Below are positions 45,491-53,385 of a DNA stretch of 64,000 bases, piece by piece; position 1 is the stretch's first letter; each line of letters begins with the position of its first letter. A program made the translations under genes and the position numbers. The DNA comes from Clostridia bacterium (GTDB lineage: Bacteria; Bacillota; Clostridia; Oscillospirales; Acutalibacteraceae): NCBI GenBank assembly GCA_017937865.1, contig JAGBCU010000008.1, positions 1 through 64,000 of the forward strand, written 5' to 3'. The notes beneath the pieces are model-generated. The model made no database searches, was not told where the DNA came from, and saw only the letters and a program-made list of their open reading frames with translations.

Positions 45491-46162
45491 ATGAAGTACG
45501 TTTATAAAATAGTTGCGGCATTAGGTGCATTATCAGTTATTCCTATGCTTGGATTTTTAAAAATTATCTATTATAAAGCATCATCAGTAGCGGTTCAGAT
45601 TCTCGCTTTTATTGCAAATATGAGGGGCAATGCTGATATAGAAAAAATTCTTGCCGAGAACGGCGGTAATCTTCCTGAAAATATAGCGGATACAATGTCG
45701 GTTTATGATTTGGTAAGTCTTTTAGATTTTTCTCAAGGCTTTTCAAGCGATGCTGTAGGAGATAAGTTTGATTTGGTAATTGTTCCCGGTATCGTTTTGG
45801 GCGTAATAGCAGTGATGTTGGTCATTTGTGCAATCGTTACAGCAATATTCGCTTTTGCTGCAAAAAATAACAGAATGGTTATTTATTCATCAGTTTGCGG
45901 TATAGGTCTTACTTTTATGTTTTCAAAAGCGTTTGAAGCAGTTGCAGCGCCTTTCCTTGACCAGTCAATAAGCCTTAGCACTATTTTTGATAGCATGTGG
46001 GCATCATTTTTAGGTGAAATTGAGGTTATGACTTTGACGAACGAGTTTTGGTTTATTGCCGTTGCATTCCTTGCAGTAATTATATGGACTGTTTTGTACA
46101 ACATAACACTTCCCGAAAACGAGAAAAAAGAAAGAAAGCTTATGCTTGGTGAGGAAGACTAA
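45491..46162 (+). CDS. Unknown membrane protein, four transmembrane segments
   Basis: A 223-residue protein with hydrophobic segments at about 8-27, 96-122, 130-148 and 182-205 and a 60-residue extracytoplasmic loop (about 40-95) after the first. No family recognised. It follows glnS by 21 bases and overlaps the YhcH-type gene by one base (TAATG), suggesting an operon, but the context gives no clear role. Confidence 0.7.
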   Translation: MKYVYKIVAALGALSVIPMLGFLKIIYYKASSVAVQILAFIANMRGNADIEKILAENGGNLPENIADTMSVYDLVSLLDFSQGFSSDAVGDKFDLVIVPGIVLGVIAVMLVICAIVTAIFAFAAKNNRMVIYSSVCGIGLTFMFSKAFEAVAAPFLDQSISLSTIFDSMWASFLGEIEVMTLTNEFWFIAVAFLAVIIWTVLYNITLPENEKKERKLMLGEED

Positions 46163-46614
46163 TGATTTACGATAAGGTTGAAAATATGGGCTTGTATTTC
46201 AACAAGCTTACTGGCTTTGAAAAGGTTGAAGAAGAATATAACAAGTTTTGCCAGTCACCCATTAAAGAGGGTAGAATTGATATTGACGGCGATAATATGT
46301 GGTGCAACGTTGCTTCCTACGAGGTAAGCGGTGAAGGCCCTCTTAAATATGAGGCTCACAGAGAATATGCCGATGTTCAGATTATGTTTGACGGTGAAGA
46401 GAATTTCGGATGGGCAAATATAAAAGAGTGCGATATTACCGAGGATTTTAAAGAAGGTAGCGATATTGCATTTATGACTTGTGAAAACGGTCAGTTATTT
46501 GCTTTAAGAAAGGGTTACTTTGCGGTTTTCTTCCCCGAGGATGCTCATGCACCTTGCAGAAAAAGTGAAAATTCAGACACTGCTCATAAGTTAGTATTCA
46601 AAGTTAAATTATAA
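46162..46614 (+). CDS. YhcH/YjgK/YiaL-family protein
   Basis: A 150-residue cupin-like protein of the DUF386 family, members of which act as sugar anomerases (NanQ for sialic acid) or are the small subunit of evolved beta-galactosidase. Conserved motifs are YEAHREYADVQIMFDGEE near 69-86 and FFPEDAHAPCRK near 125-136, the His and Glu residues forming the metal site. It lies beside a membrane protein rather than a sialic-acid locus, so the sugar is unknown. Confidence 0.88.
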   Translation: MIYDKVENMGLYFNKLTGFEKVEEEYNKFCQSPIKEGRIDIDGDNMWCNVASYEVSGEGPLKYEAHREYADVQIMFDGEENFGWANIKECDITEDFKEGSDIAFMTCENGQLFALRKGYFAVFFPEDAHAPCRKSENSDTAHKLVFKVKL

Positions 46615-46618
46615 TATT

Positions 46619-46656
46619 AAAAGAAGCCAAAGTTCAAAAACTTTGGCTTCTTTTTT
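46619..46656. terminator. Bidirectional terminator
   Basis: AAGAAGCCAAAGTT stem with CAAA loop and perfect complement, flanked by A and T runs, between convergent YhcH and response regulator genes. Confidence 0.95.
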
Positions 46657-46659
46657 GTA

Positions 46660-47454
46660 TTAATCTATTATTTCGTTTATCTGATTTTCAGTATCCTTTG
46701 CCCAAGAGTATTGCTCCATATATTTACCGAAATATTTTACACGGTCACTTTTGCCGTTTTCAAGGAAGTCGTAGTAATCGCAAGCAAATTTGCTTTTATC
46801 AACGCTTCTCTGGTTTCTGTTATCAATAAGAATATCTATAATACCTGCTTCTTCCAAGGATGTTCTTAAGGATTTTAAAACCTTTCTGAAAAGTGATTGT
46901 ACGGTTTCATCGTATTTTCTGCCTTCCCATAATATTGCAATAGCTTGTTCAGTGTTAACAACACCGCCGTTTCTGTCAACAAGAAGAGCAAGGAGTTCTT
47001 TTGATTTTGCACTTGGAAAAGAAACAGATTTTCCGTCTACAAACACGTCAAAGAAGCCAAAGGTTTTTATAAAAACATGGTTTTCGGCGACAACATCACG
47101 CACAAGAAGGGCCTTGTTATATGCTCTTTTAATAGCCTCAGGTTCGTAAGGCTTCATAACATAGTCAACCGCGTCTACGCCGAAAGCCTCTAAAGCATAG
47201 TTACCATAACCTGTTGCAAAAATTATTCGTGTATTAGGGCAAATTGCTTTTATTCGTTTTGCCAGCTCTATTCCCTTGATTACGGGCATTTCAATATCAA
47301 GAAAAGCGATGTCTATTTTATTGGTAGCAACAAAGCTTAAGGCATCAAGAGGGTTATTGAATTTTATGATTTCATCAGTAATACCTAATTCACGGCAAGT
47401 GTCTTCGAAATCTTCAAGTGCAAGTAATTCGTCATCTACGGCAATTATTCTCAT
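46660..47454 (-). CDS. Response regulator with SARP-like DNA-binding domain
   Basis: Receiver domain (about 1-120) with phospho-acceptor Asp53 in AFLDIEMP, acidic pair DD at 7-8 and Lys in VMKPYE. The C-terminal 140 residues form a winged helix followed by the start of a BTAD-like segment (KSKELLALLVDRNGGVV, DETVQSLFRKVLKSLR and CDYYDFLENG), as in SARP-type regulators. AGGAGG precedes the ATG. The kinase gene overlaps it by four bases (the kinase stop covers its start), so they form a two-component pair. Confidence 0.9.
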   Translation of the reverse strand: MRIIAVDDELLALEDFEDTCRELGITDEIIKFNNPLDALSFVATNKIDIAFLDIEMPVIKGIELAKRIKAICPNTRIIFATGYGNYALEAFGVDAVDYVMKPYEPEAIKRAYNKALLVRDVVAENHVFIKTFGFFDVFVDGKSVSFPSAKSKELLALLVDRNGGVVNTEQAIAILWEGRKYDETVQSLFRKVLKSLRTSLEEAGIIDILIDNRNQRSVDKSKFACDYYDFLENGKSDRVKYFGKYMEQYSWAKDTENQINEIID

Positions 47455-49346
47455 TTGATATCCTCCTTCGGTATTGTGATAACTGTTTTTGTACCTTCGT
47501 TTAAAACGCTGGTAACATCAACTGAAGCATTTAACATTTGGCTTAATCTTTGTTTAATATTCTTTATTCCTACGTGTGAGCGTCCGTCATCCGCCGGTGG
47601 CTTTGTTGTATCAAAGCCTACACCGTTATCCTCAATAATAATAATTGCATTTTTATTATCCTCGTATGACGTTATTTTTACAAAACCGCCTTCGGGACGT
47701 TGGTTTACTCCGTGTTTAATTGAGTTTTCAACAATGGGCTGAATTGTTAACGGTAGAATATTAAAGTTATCATATTGTATATTATATATAACGTTAAGTC
47801 TTTCGCCGAATCGCAAAGATTCAATAGCAGTGTAGTTTTTTACGTGTTCAATTTCTTTAGTAAAAGGGATTGGCTCTTTCTGAGTAAGCGAATCCATATT
47901 TGCTCTTAAATAGTTTGAAAATTTTACTATCGCTGTTTCGGCGGTTTTCGGGTCTTTCTTTATTAAATACTTTATTGTGTTCAGAGCATTATATAAGAAA
48001 TGCGGTTGAATCTGACTTATCATTAAGGTCATATTCAATTCACTTAATTCTCTTGAGAGCTCTGCTGTTTTTTGTGCCTGCTGATAAAGCTTAACGGTGT
48101 CTATTGTGTGAATAAATACCATGCAGGTAATAAATACTGTACAACCAAAAGGCATCATCAAGGACACGTTTTCGGAAATAAAGCCGTTAAGATAATAGTT
48201 ATCTATAACTATGGTTGCAGCTGTTATGCAATAGGAAATGAGGTGGATAATAGCAGTTTTTTTCTTGCTTATAACAGCCTCAGAAATTTTATAAATTATC
48301 AAAGCATCTACGATATATGCTACCGCCTGAAGACGTATATAGGCATTTGTAATATAAATATAATCATAGAAAATATAAGGCACGAATGCGCAAATAAGGA
48401 AAAGTGCTGATATAAGGAAAAGAGTTCTGTAGTGAATCTTTAAATCAAGCACGGCACTTATATACATCAGCATTGAAAGCTTTATAATGTACGTTGAAAC
48501 GTATATCAATGATGTTGTAATCTCATAATCAAGGTTACCGAAAAGCATATAAGAGCCCATATAACCTTCATTAGAAATCAGCATTCTGAATATAAAGGTT
48601 ACGCATAAAACAACAAGCCAGAATTGATTACCCAGTCGCTTTCTCATAATACCTAAAAGAAGTGTACTTAAGGCGAAAAATACGGTTGTTCCTATGAAAA
48701 GATATCTTACTGCAAGTGCGGAAGTTTGGTGGGATTGGAAATGAGAATACGTGCTCAGCACAGGTATAGAGGTCAATCCGCTGGAATAAGAGCATTCTAC
48801 CTCCACAACAACCTCGTAAAAGTCATTGTTTGACTTTGTAACCGAAAATGGTTGAGAATAACGGATTGCATTATTTACAGTATAACTACCATTCGGTAAA
48901 GTTCTGCTTGAAAAAACACATTCACCGTCAATGAAAACACGGCAAAGCCCGGAAAGGTTAGGTACGCTTATAATAATGGGTTGAGAAGAATTAATGTTTT
49001 TTAAATAAGTTCTGTAGCTTGCTATACCGCCTGTTGCGGTTATTGCTTCGGAAAATTTATATGTTGACCACGATGAAGGGATTTGTACGTACATATCGGG
49101 TTGAGCATCGATAAGCTTCTCTGAGATTATATGCTTATCCCAAAAGAATTCCCATGCACCTGTAAGGTAAATTTCTCTCTCTTCAGAAACGTTATATTCT
49201 GATAAATCTCCGCCGTTTTCGGTAAGGTTAATTTTATTAAACGTGTTGGGAAAATTATTTGATAAAAACGGCAGAATAAAAGCCGAAACTAACGTAAGAA
49301 AAATTGCAAAAAATGCTAAAAGGTTAATTTTGAAGCGTTTCGACAT
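47451..49346 (-). CDS. 7TMR-DISM sensor histidine kinase (LytS-type kinase core)
   Basis: Membrane sensor of 631 residues. A signal-anchor helix (about 5-27) is followed by an extracellular galactose-binding-like DISM domain (about 40-205, with LTGAWEFFW, PSSWSTY and ASYRTYL), seven transmembrane helices (about 215-415), a coiled-coil, and a His_kinase/HATPase module: phospho-acceptor His in QIQPHFLYNALN, N box PIVENSIKHG and G box EDNGVGFD. The family senses carbohydrates or similar small ligands. The ATG at 49346 has GGCGGTGA; the frame continues a further 69 codons into the rnpB gene, which is not coding. It feeds the adjacent SARP-like regulator. Confidence 0.92.
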   Translation of the reverse strand: MSKRFKINLLAFFAIFLTLVSAFILPFLSNNFPNTFNKINLTENGGDLSEYNVSEEREIYLTGAWEFFWDKHIISEKLIDAQPDMYVQIPSSWSTYKFSEAITATGGIASYRTYLKNINSSQPIIISVPNLSGLCRVFIDGECVFSSRTLPNGSYTVNNAIRYSQPFSVTKSNNDFYEVVVEVECSYSSGLTSIPVLSTYSHFQSHQTSALAVRYLFIGTTVFFALSTLLLGIMRKRLGNQFWLVVLCVTFIFRMLISNEGYMGSYMLFGNLDYEITTSLIYVSTYIIKLSMLMYISAVLDLKIHYRTLFLISALFLICAFVPYIFYDYIYITNAYIRLQAVAYIVDALIIYKISEAVISKKKTAIIHLISYCITAATIVIDNYYLNGFISENVSLMMPFGCTVFITCMVFIHTIDTVKLYQQAQKTAELSRELSELNMTLMISQIQPHFLYNALNTIKYLIKKDPKTAETAIVKFSNYLRANMDSLTQKEPIPFTKEIEHVKNYTAIESLRFGERLNVIYNIQYDNFNILPLTIQPIVENSIKHGVNQRPEGGFVKITSYEDNKNAIIIIEDNGVGFDTTKPPADDGRSHVGIKNIKQRLSQMLNASVDVTSVLNEGTKTVITIPKEDIK

Positions 49347-49379
49347 TATTTTCACCGCCTTTTTTATAAATATAGAATA

Positions 49380-49408
49380 ATTATACCTTATAAACGAGAA
49401 CAAATCAA
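49380..49408 (-). promoter_or_regulatory. Sigma-A promoter of the two-component system
   Basis: Minus strand TTGATT, 17-base spacer, TATAAT. Confirms the ATG at 49346 as the start. Confidence 0.75.
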
Positions 49409-49457
49409 TAAGAATTTGAGAAAGCAACGGGATTGTTTCGGGAATTAAGGTGCGGAC

Positions 49458-49486
49458 TTGACGAAACGTGAAAATTGAGTTAAAAT
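49458..49486 (+). promoter_or_regulatory. rnpB: Promoter of rnpB
   Basis: TTGACG, 17-base spacer, TAAAAT, placing the transcript start at about 49493 where the P1 helix begins. Confidence 0.8.
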
Positions 49487-49492
49487 ACTCCT

Positions 49493-49832
49493 CGGTAAAA
49501 TGGGCAGTCGCAGATGCACCGCAAGGTGTAGATGAGGAAAGTCCGGGCATCATACGGCAGGGTAACGGCTAACGGCCGCCGAGGGAAACCTTAGGGATAG
49601 TGCAACAGAGATATACCGCCGATTTTTTCGGTAAGGGTGGAAAGGCGAGGTAAGAGCTCACCGGGGCATTGGAGACAGTGCTGCCATGTAAACCCTACCC
49701 GATGCAACACCGACAGGGGAGTCAGCCGGACAGCGTTTTCGCAACCCCGACGGGTGGCTAGAGCCACGTGGCAACATTTGGCGTAGATAGATGACTGCCT
49801 TAGACGACAGAACCCGGCTTACAGTTTTACCG
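49493..49832 (+). ncRNA. rnpB: RNase P RNA, class A
   Basis: Catalytic RNA that removes 5' leaders from pre-tRNA. The universal GAGGAAAGTCCGGGC core lies at about 49536-49551 and the 3' GACAGAACCCGGCTTAC at about 49806-49822. The ends pair (CGGTAAAA at 49493 with TTTTACCG at 49825-49832) as helix P1. The overall size and the GGTAAGGGTGGAAAGGCG and TACCCGATGCAACACCG-type segments suit the ancestral A-type fold. Confidence 0.97.
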
Positions 49833-49834
49833 TC

Positions 49835-50104
49835 TTGGAGCGATGTTTTGCGTATTACTTGTTTTAGCTCGCTTGCAGTGCCTTTGCACAGCGGCGTTCA
49901 CTAAAACAGCGTAATACACTAAAACCTCGCTCCAATACCTTTTTATATTGATAATCTTCATACGCCTTCGTTCAGCAAATCTTCGTAATACACTAAAAAT
50001 TAGTCCCAAAAACTTTTTGTAAAGTAAATTTTTATAGTCGCTGTATCTTCATACAGCCTCGTTCACTAAAACGGCGTAATACACTAAAACCTCGCTCCAA
50101 TACC
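49835..50104 (+). repeat. Repeat block after rnpB: 45-base units with hairpins
   Basis: Two 45-base units beginning CGTTCACTAAAAC and ending CTCGCTCCAATACC (49895-49939 and 50060-50104) differ at one base. A diverged third unit is between them (49969-50013), and an inverted partial unit (49835-49867) pairs with the first. Each unit is preceded by a small hairpin with ATCTTCATAC. Spacing is 74 and 91 bases. No gene is present. It may act as a 3' processing or terminator region for rnpB. Confidence 0.8.
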
Positions 50105-50130
50105 ATTTTGAGAGTAACCACTTTGTTTTT

Positions 50131-50203
50131 GCGAAGCTTTTCATCCCTGTTTGCTTTAGCAAATAGGGAGGGGGACCAAAAGCTTTGCTTTTGGTGGTGG
50201 GTA
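50131..50203 (+). repeat. Double-hairpin repeat, copy C
   Basis: Same layout as copies A and B: GCGAAGC, CATCCCT, hairpin (GTTTGCTttAGCAAAT), AGGGAGGGGGACC, hairpin CCAAAAGCtttGCTTTTGG, then TGGTGGGTA. It lies 14.5 kb from the other two. The remaining stretch to 50345 is AT-rich with nothing recognised. Confidence 0.75.
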
Positions 50204-50345
50204 GTTCTTTTTCGTCTTAGGTTTAGTAAGTTAGACGAAATGTAAAAATATGATAACAAATCTCATGTTTGAGGGCAGTTGAGATATTGTTATTCTTAAC
50301 TTTTTTAAAGTATTGTAGTTTTATACCAATTCTACGATTCATAGG

Positions 50346-50375
50346 TTGACCGCTTTTGCTTTGGTAAGCTATAAT
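50346..50375 (+). promoter_or_regulatory. Promoter of the XRE regulator gene
   Basis: TTGACC, 18-base spacer, TATAAT, ending 24 bases before the ATG. Confidence 0.65.
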
Positions 50376-50398
50376 TATTACAGCAAGGCGGTGATTTT

Positions 50399-51118
50399 AT
50401 GGATTCAAAAAGCTGTGGAAGTTTTATTTGTGAATTGCGAAAAGAAAAAAAGCTTACCCAAAAGGAAGTAGCCGAAAAACTCAACGTATCAGACAAAGCA
50501 ATTTCCCGTTGGGAAACGGGGAAAGGCTTTCCTGACGTAAATTCTCTTATGGGATTAAGCGAATTATTTAACGTTACTGTTAACGAACTTTTAGCGGGAA
50601 AACGAATCGACAAGGATAATTTGAATAAGGTTGTAGAGGAAAACGTTATACAAGTTATTGAATCAAAAGAAAAGGCAGTAAAAAAGAAAAAGGCTCAAAT
50701 GGTTATTTGCTCTGTATTGTTTTTAGTTTTGTTATTACCGCCGGCAGTTCCTACGTTTGTGTATATTTATGATATGATTTTATCCAATATATCCTTTGAA
50801 AATATTACTGAATTTATAGGTTTCTTAACTGTTTCTGCTATTATTTTTGCAGCAGGTTTTGCTGTAAAAGAAGGTCATATATCTATTTTGCATTCTTACC
50901 ATTATAAAAACGTTGTTGACCGAGAAGGATATTGCAAAGCTATAGGAAAATGGAGTATGTTTTTGAGCATTCCGTTTTTTATTTGCAGCTTTATAACTTT
51001 ATTTCCGTCGGTTCCTTTTGTTGAGGTTGCAGGAAGTGCAATTTTATTTGTCGGTTGTGTAATCTGTATTGGTTTTATTTTTAAGTATCAGTATAAATAT
51101 AACGGTGGATTGTTTTGA
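50399..51118 (+). CDS. XRE-family membrane-associated regulator
   Basis: A 239-residue protein with an N-terminal Cro/CI-type helix-turn-helix (about 8-63: LRKEKKLTQKEVAEKLNVSDKAISRWETGKGFPD), a Lys-rich linker and four transmembrane helices (about 100-122, 133-152, 185-207, 213-232). This HTH-plus-membrane layout is common in Clostridia for regulators of small-molecule or antimicrobial stress; the target is unknown. GGCGGTGA precedes the ATG. It stands alone between repeat-rich regions. Confidence 0.9.
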   Translation: MDSKSCGSFICELRKEKKLTQKEVAEKLNVSDKAISRWETGKGFPDVNSLMGLSELFNVTVNELLAGKRIDKDNLNKVVEENVIQVIESKEKAVKKKKAQMVICSVLFLVLLLPPAVPTFVYIYDMILSNISFENITEFIGFLTVSAIIFAAGFAVKEGHISILHSYHYKNVVDREGYCKAIGKWSMFLSIPFFICSFITLFPSVPFVEVAGSAILFVGCVICIGFIFKYQYKYNGGLF

Positions 51119-51135
51119 TTGGTTTTAAATAAAAC

Positions 51136-51172
51136 AACAGGTCTGCGAAGCTTATGCTGTCGTAGACCTGTT
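51136..51172 (+). terminator. Hairpin terminator after XRE gene; second copy of a repeated hairpin
   Basis: AACAGGTCTGCGA pairs with TCGTAGACCTGTT. It matches the hairpin at 35501-35540 in both arms but lacks a long T-run, so termination here is less certain. Confidence 0.65.
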
Positions 51173-51201
51173 GATATATTGTTTAGTCAGATAGAGCAAC
51201 C

Positions 51202-51310
51202 GTAAGGAACATCCCTTTGGGTGTTCCGCGTAAAAAATTTACCCATACAATAATGTATAACGGCAAACGGAACTCACTCATAGCGGAACGGGCAGAGCCG
51301 CGTTCCTTAC
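51202..51310. repeat. 109-base MITE-like inverted-repeat element
   Basis: Ends are the perfect inverted repeats GTAAGGAAC and GTTCCTTAC. Inside are a hairpin GGAACATCCctttGGGTGTTCC and a second CGGAAC/GTTCC pair. No ORF. Single copy in this window; a small mobile or structural element. Confidence 0.5.
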
Positions 51311-51380
51311 AAGTTTTATCCCCGCGAAGCCTCTGGCATCTGGAAACTGGCATCTCTGAAGATTGTCATTTACTTACACA

Positions 51381-51980
51381 CTAATCCAGATGCTTCGTAT
51401 CGTTAAGATATTTTAATTTAGTTTTCAAGACCCCGTTTTCTTCAAGATAGTTAACGAGTGTTACGCCTGTATTAAGATGAGAAAAGTTGAAGTTTTCTTT
51501 TAACGGGAAATCTAATGCGGCTAAAACTAAATAGCTGTTAAAGGTGCCGTGAGCAACTACCACAACTGTTGAATTGAAATCGTTTTCTGCCTTAATTCTT
51601 TCAATAAATTCTTTTGCACGTAAATATGCTTTTTCGTCATTCTCTTTGCCGAGAGCTTTTCTTTCACCGATTTTTGCAAAGGGACTTATTTTTAAAATTT
51701 CTTCGTCTGGAAGACCTGAATAATCGGGGTCAGTACCTTTTTCTAAAAGCGAAAAGTCTACAACTAACGGTGTAGCTTCGTGAAAGCTTTTAATTGCGTT
51801 TGCCGTTTTAATTGCTCTTTTTAAAGGGCTTGTATAAATTTTATCTATTTCGGTATCCTTGAAGCGTTTACCTAAAAAAGCAATTTGCCTCATACCGTTT
51901 GGGGTAAGGTCTGTTTCTGTAAAACCGTCACCGTTTATATTTCCGTAGGTTTCGCCGTGTCTGATTATGTAAAGAAGCAT
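51381..51980 (-). CDS. Histidine phosphatase family protein
   Basis: Phosphoglycerate-mutase-like phosphatase of 199 residues. The catalytic RHG is at 7-9 (IIRHGET), with TSPLKRAIKTA and a second catalytic His in VVVAHGTF. Such proteins include CobC-type and broad-specificity phosphatases; the substrate is not evident. The ATG at 51980 is preferred: GGTGAT precedes it, and the longer start overlaps that site. Confidence 0.88.
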   Translation of the reverse strand: MLLYIIRHGETYGNINGDGFTETDLTPNGMRQIAFLGKRFKDTEIDKIYTSPLKRAIKTANAIKSFHEATPLVVDFSLLEKGTDPDYSGLPDEEILKISPFAKIGERKALGKENDEKAYLRAKEFIERIKAENDFNSTVVVVAHGTFNSYLVLAALDFPLKENFNFSHLNTGVTLVNYLEENGVLKTKLKYLNDTKHLD

Positions 51981-51996
51981 TATTATCACCATAACA

Positions 51997-52025
51997 AGTA
52001 TATAATATTATTTAAAAACTTGCAA
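51997..52025 (-). promoter_or_regulatory. Promoter of histidine phosphatase gene
   Basis: Minus strand TTGCAA, 17-base spacer, TATACT; it lies back-to-back with the Nudix gene promoter. Confidence 0.65.
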
Positions 52026-52034
52026 TGAGAATGA

Positions 52035-52063
52035 TTGAATATGTTTTTAATGTGTAGTATAAT
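52035..52063 (+). promoter_or_regulatory. Promoter of Nudix hydrolase gene
   Basis: TTGAAT, 17-base spacer, TATAAT. Confidence 0.75.
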
Positions 52064-52103
52064 ATTACCGATGAATTAACAAAAGCCAATTAGGAGAATT
52101 ATT

Positions 52104-52640
52104 ATGAAGCTTGAAGAAACAAAAATATCTTCCCAAGAGATTTTCAACGGTGTTGCTATTCACCTTTTTAAAGATGAAATTTTACTTCCCAACGGTCATA
52201 CAGGAATACGCGAAATTATCCGTCATCCCGGAGCAGTTTGTGTTTTACCGTTAACTGATGACGGTGACGTTATATTTGTTAATCAATTCAGATACGCTCT
52301 TAACAAGGTAACTCTTGAGGTGCCTGCAGGAAAGCTTGAAAAAGGCGAGGACCCCAAAGAAGCCGCACTTCGTGAGCTTTCAGAGGAAACGGGGCTTACT
52401 GCAAAAAATATAGTTCATATTGGCGATTTATATACAACCCCCGCACTAATTGATGAAGTAATTCATATGTATATAGCTACTGACCTTACACAAGGTGAGC
52501 AGCATCTTGATTACGATGAGTTTGTAAATACGTTAAAAATACCGCTTTCAAAAGCCGTAGATATGGTTATGAACGGTGAAATCAAGGATTCGAAAACCCA
52601 GACTGTAATTTTAAAAGCAGAAAAGTATTTCAATAAATAA
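52104..52640 (+). CDS. Nudix hydrolase, probable ADP-ribose pyrophosphatase
   Basis: A 178-residue Nudix enzyme of the ADP-ribose pyrophosphatase type. The 23-residue Nudix box spans 76-98 (Gly76, Glu82, the RELSEET core at 90-96 and Gly97). The N-terminal strand and the VCVLPLTDDGDVIFVNQFRYAL region match NudF/YqkG. It hydrolyses ADP-ribose to AMP and ribose-5-phosphate, limiting toxic free ADP-ribose. GGAG precedes the ATG. Confidence 0.92.
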   Translation: MKLEETKISSQEIFNGVAIHLFKDEILLPNGHTGIREIIRHPGAVCVLPLTDDGDVIFVNQFRYALNKVTLEVPAGKLEKGEDPKEAALRELSEETGLTAKNIVHIGDLYTTPALIDEVIHMYIATDLTQGEQHLDYDEFVNTLKIPLSKAVDMVMNGEIKDSKTQTVILKAEKYFNK

Positions 52641-52654
52641 TAAGCAAAAATAAT

Positions 52655-52691
52655 AAACCCGTTGAGTTTTTTATAAAAACTCAACGGGTTT
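52655..52691. terminator. Bidirectional terminator
   Basis: AAACCCGTTGAG stem with T/A-rich loop and perfect complement, between convergent Nudix and membrane-protein genes. Confidence 0.9.
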
Positions 52692-52705
52692 ACATATTTC
52701 AATTA

Positions 52706-53383
52706 TTATGCAACCTTATCAAGAAGGCCTTTTTTGTACATAAACAATGCACCGCCAACAGAAGCGACAATACCAACGAAGAGAAGTGTACTTGCGCCCA
52801 TTGTAGGAGCGAAGATAAGCACAATAATCATAATGATAATTGGGAAGAAAGAAATTCTCCAATGCTTTATAAAGTAGCCTGCACCGAGAGCACCGAAAAG
52901 TGCGGGAAGAACCTGTGCAAAGGCGGGCTTAAGAAGAGCGCTGTTTGTAAAGGTTGTAAGGAAGGGTGCGAATGCGATAATACCGATTGCAAGAACTATT
53001 GTTGTAACGATAGCTGAGGTAGCGATAGAAATAGTTGAAATAACCTCGCCCTCTTCAGAGTTTGCCTTAACCTTAGCGCCCTCCATAGCATTGATAGCGC
53101 AAGGAAGCTTAAGGTTTGCAATATTACCTGTAACGAATGAAAGGTAAGTACCGCCTGCGCCAAGCATAGGAGTATATACAATAACTTCAACAACTGCAAC
53201 TGTCCAATATGTAGGAATGAGTTTGAGAAGTCCCTGAAGAATAGCCGTTACAGAGGGTGAAACGTCAAGATAAAGTGTAACAGCTATAGGGAACATAAGA
53301 AGCACGCAAAGTGCGGAAATAGTAGAAATTCTACCCCATGAATGAACTCGGTCAAAATATGTTTTATTTGCATTCTTTTTCAT
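52706..53383 (-). CDS. Transporter-like membrane protein paired with DUF5058 protein
   Basis: A 225-residue protein with about six transmembrane segments, among them a conserved-looking LGAGGTYLSFVTGNIANLKLPCA loop that resembles substrate-binding re-entrant segments of secondary carriers. The ATG at 53383 follows GGAGGGG; an ATG 15 bases earlier lies in that site. It starts two bases after the DUF5058 stop. The constant pairing suggests a two-subunit membrane carrier; substrate unknown. Confidence 0.7.
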   Translation of the reverse strand: MKKNANKTYFDRVHSWGRISTISALCVLLMFPIAVTLYLDVSPSVTAILQGLLKLIPTYWTVAVVEVIVYTPMLGAGGTYLSFVTGNIANLKLPCAINAMEGAKVKANSEEGEVISTISIATSAIVTTIVLAIGIIAFAPFLTTFTNSALLKPAFAQVLPALFGALGAGYFIKHWRISFFPIIIMIIVLIFAPTMGASTLLFVGIVASVGGALFMYKKGLLDKVA

Positions 53384-53385
53384 TT

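Noticed and set aside
49347..49553. N-terminal extension of the histidine kinase reading frame (69 extra codons)
   Set aside because: It runs through the kinase promoter, the rnpB promoter and the 5' end of RNase P RNA; ATG 49346 has a good ribosome-binding site and is followed by a membrane anchor.
49895..50104. Possible CRISPR array
   Set aside because: Only three units, unequal spacing, one diverged unit and no cas genes.
49827..50259. Minus-strand reading frames that repeat a VLRRF..R..MKI pattern
   Set aside because: They are translations of the 45-base repeat units and of copy C; no ribosome-binding sites and no coding bias.
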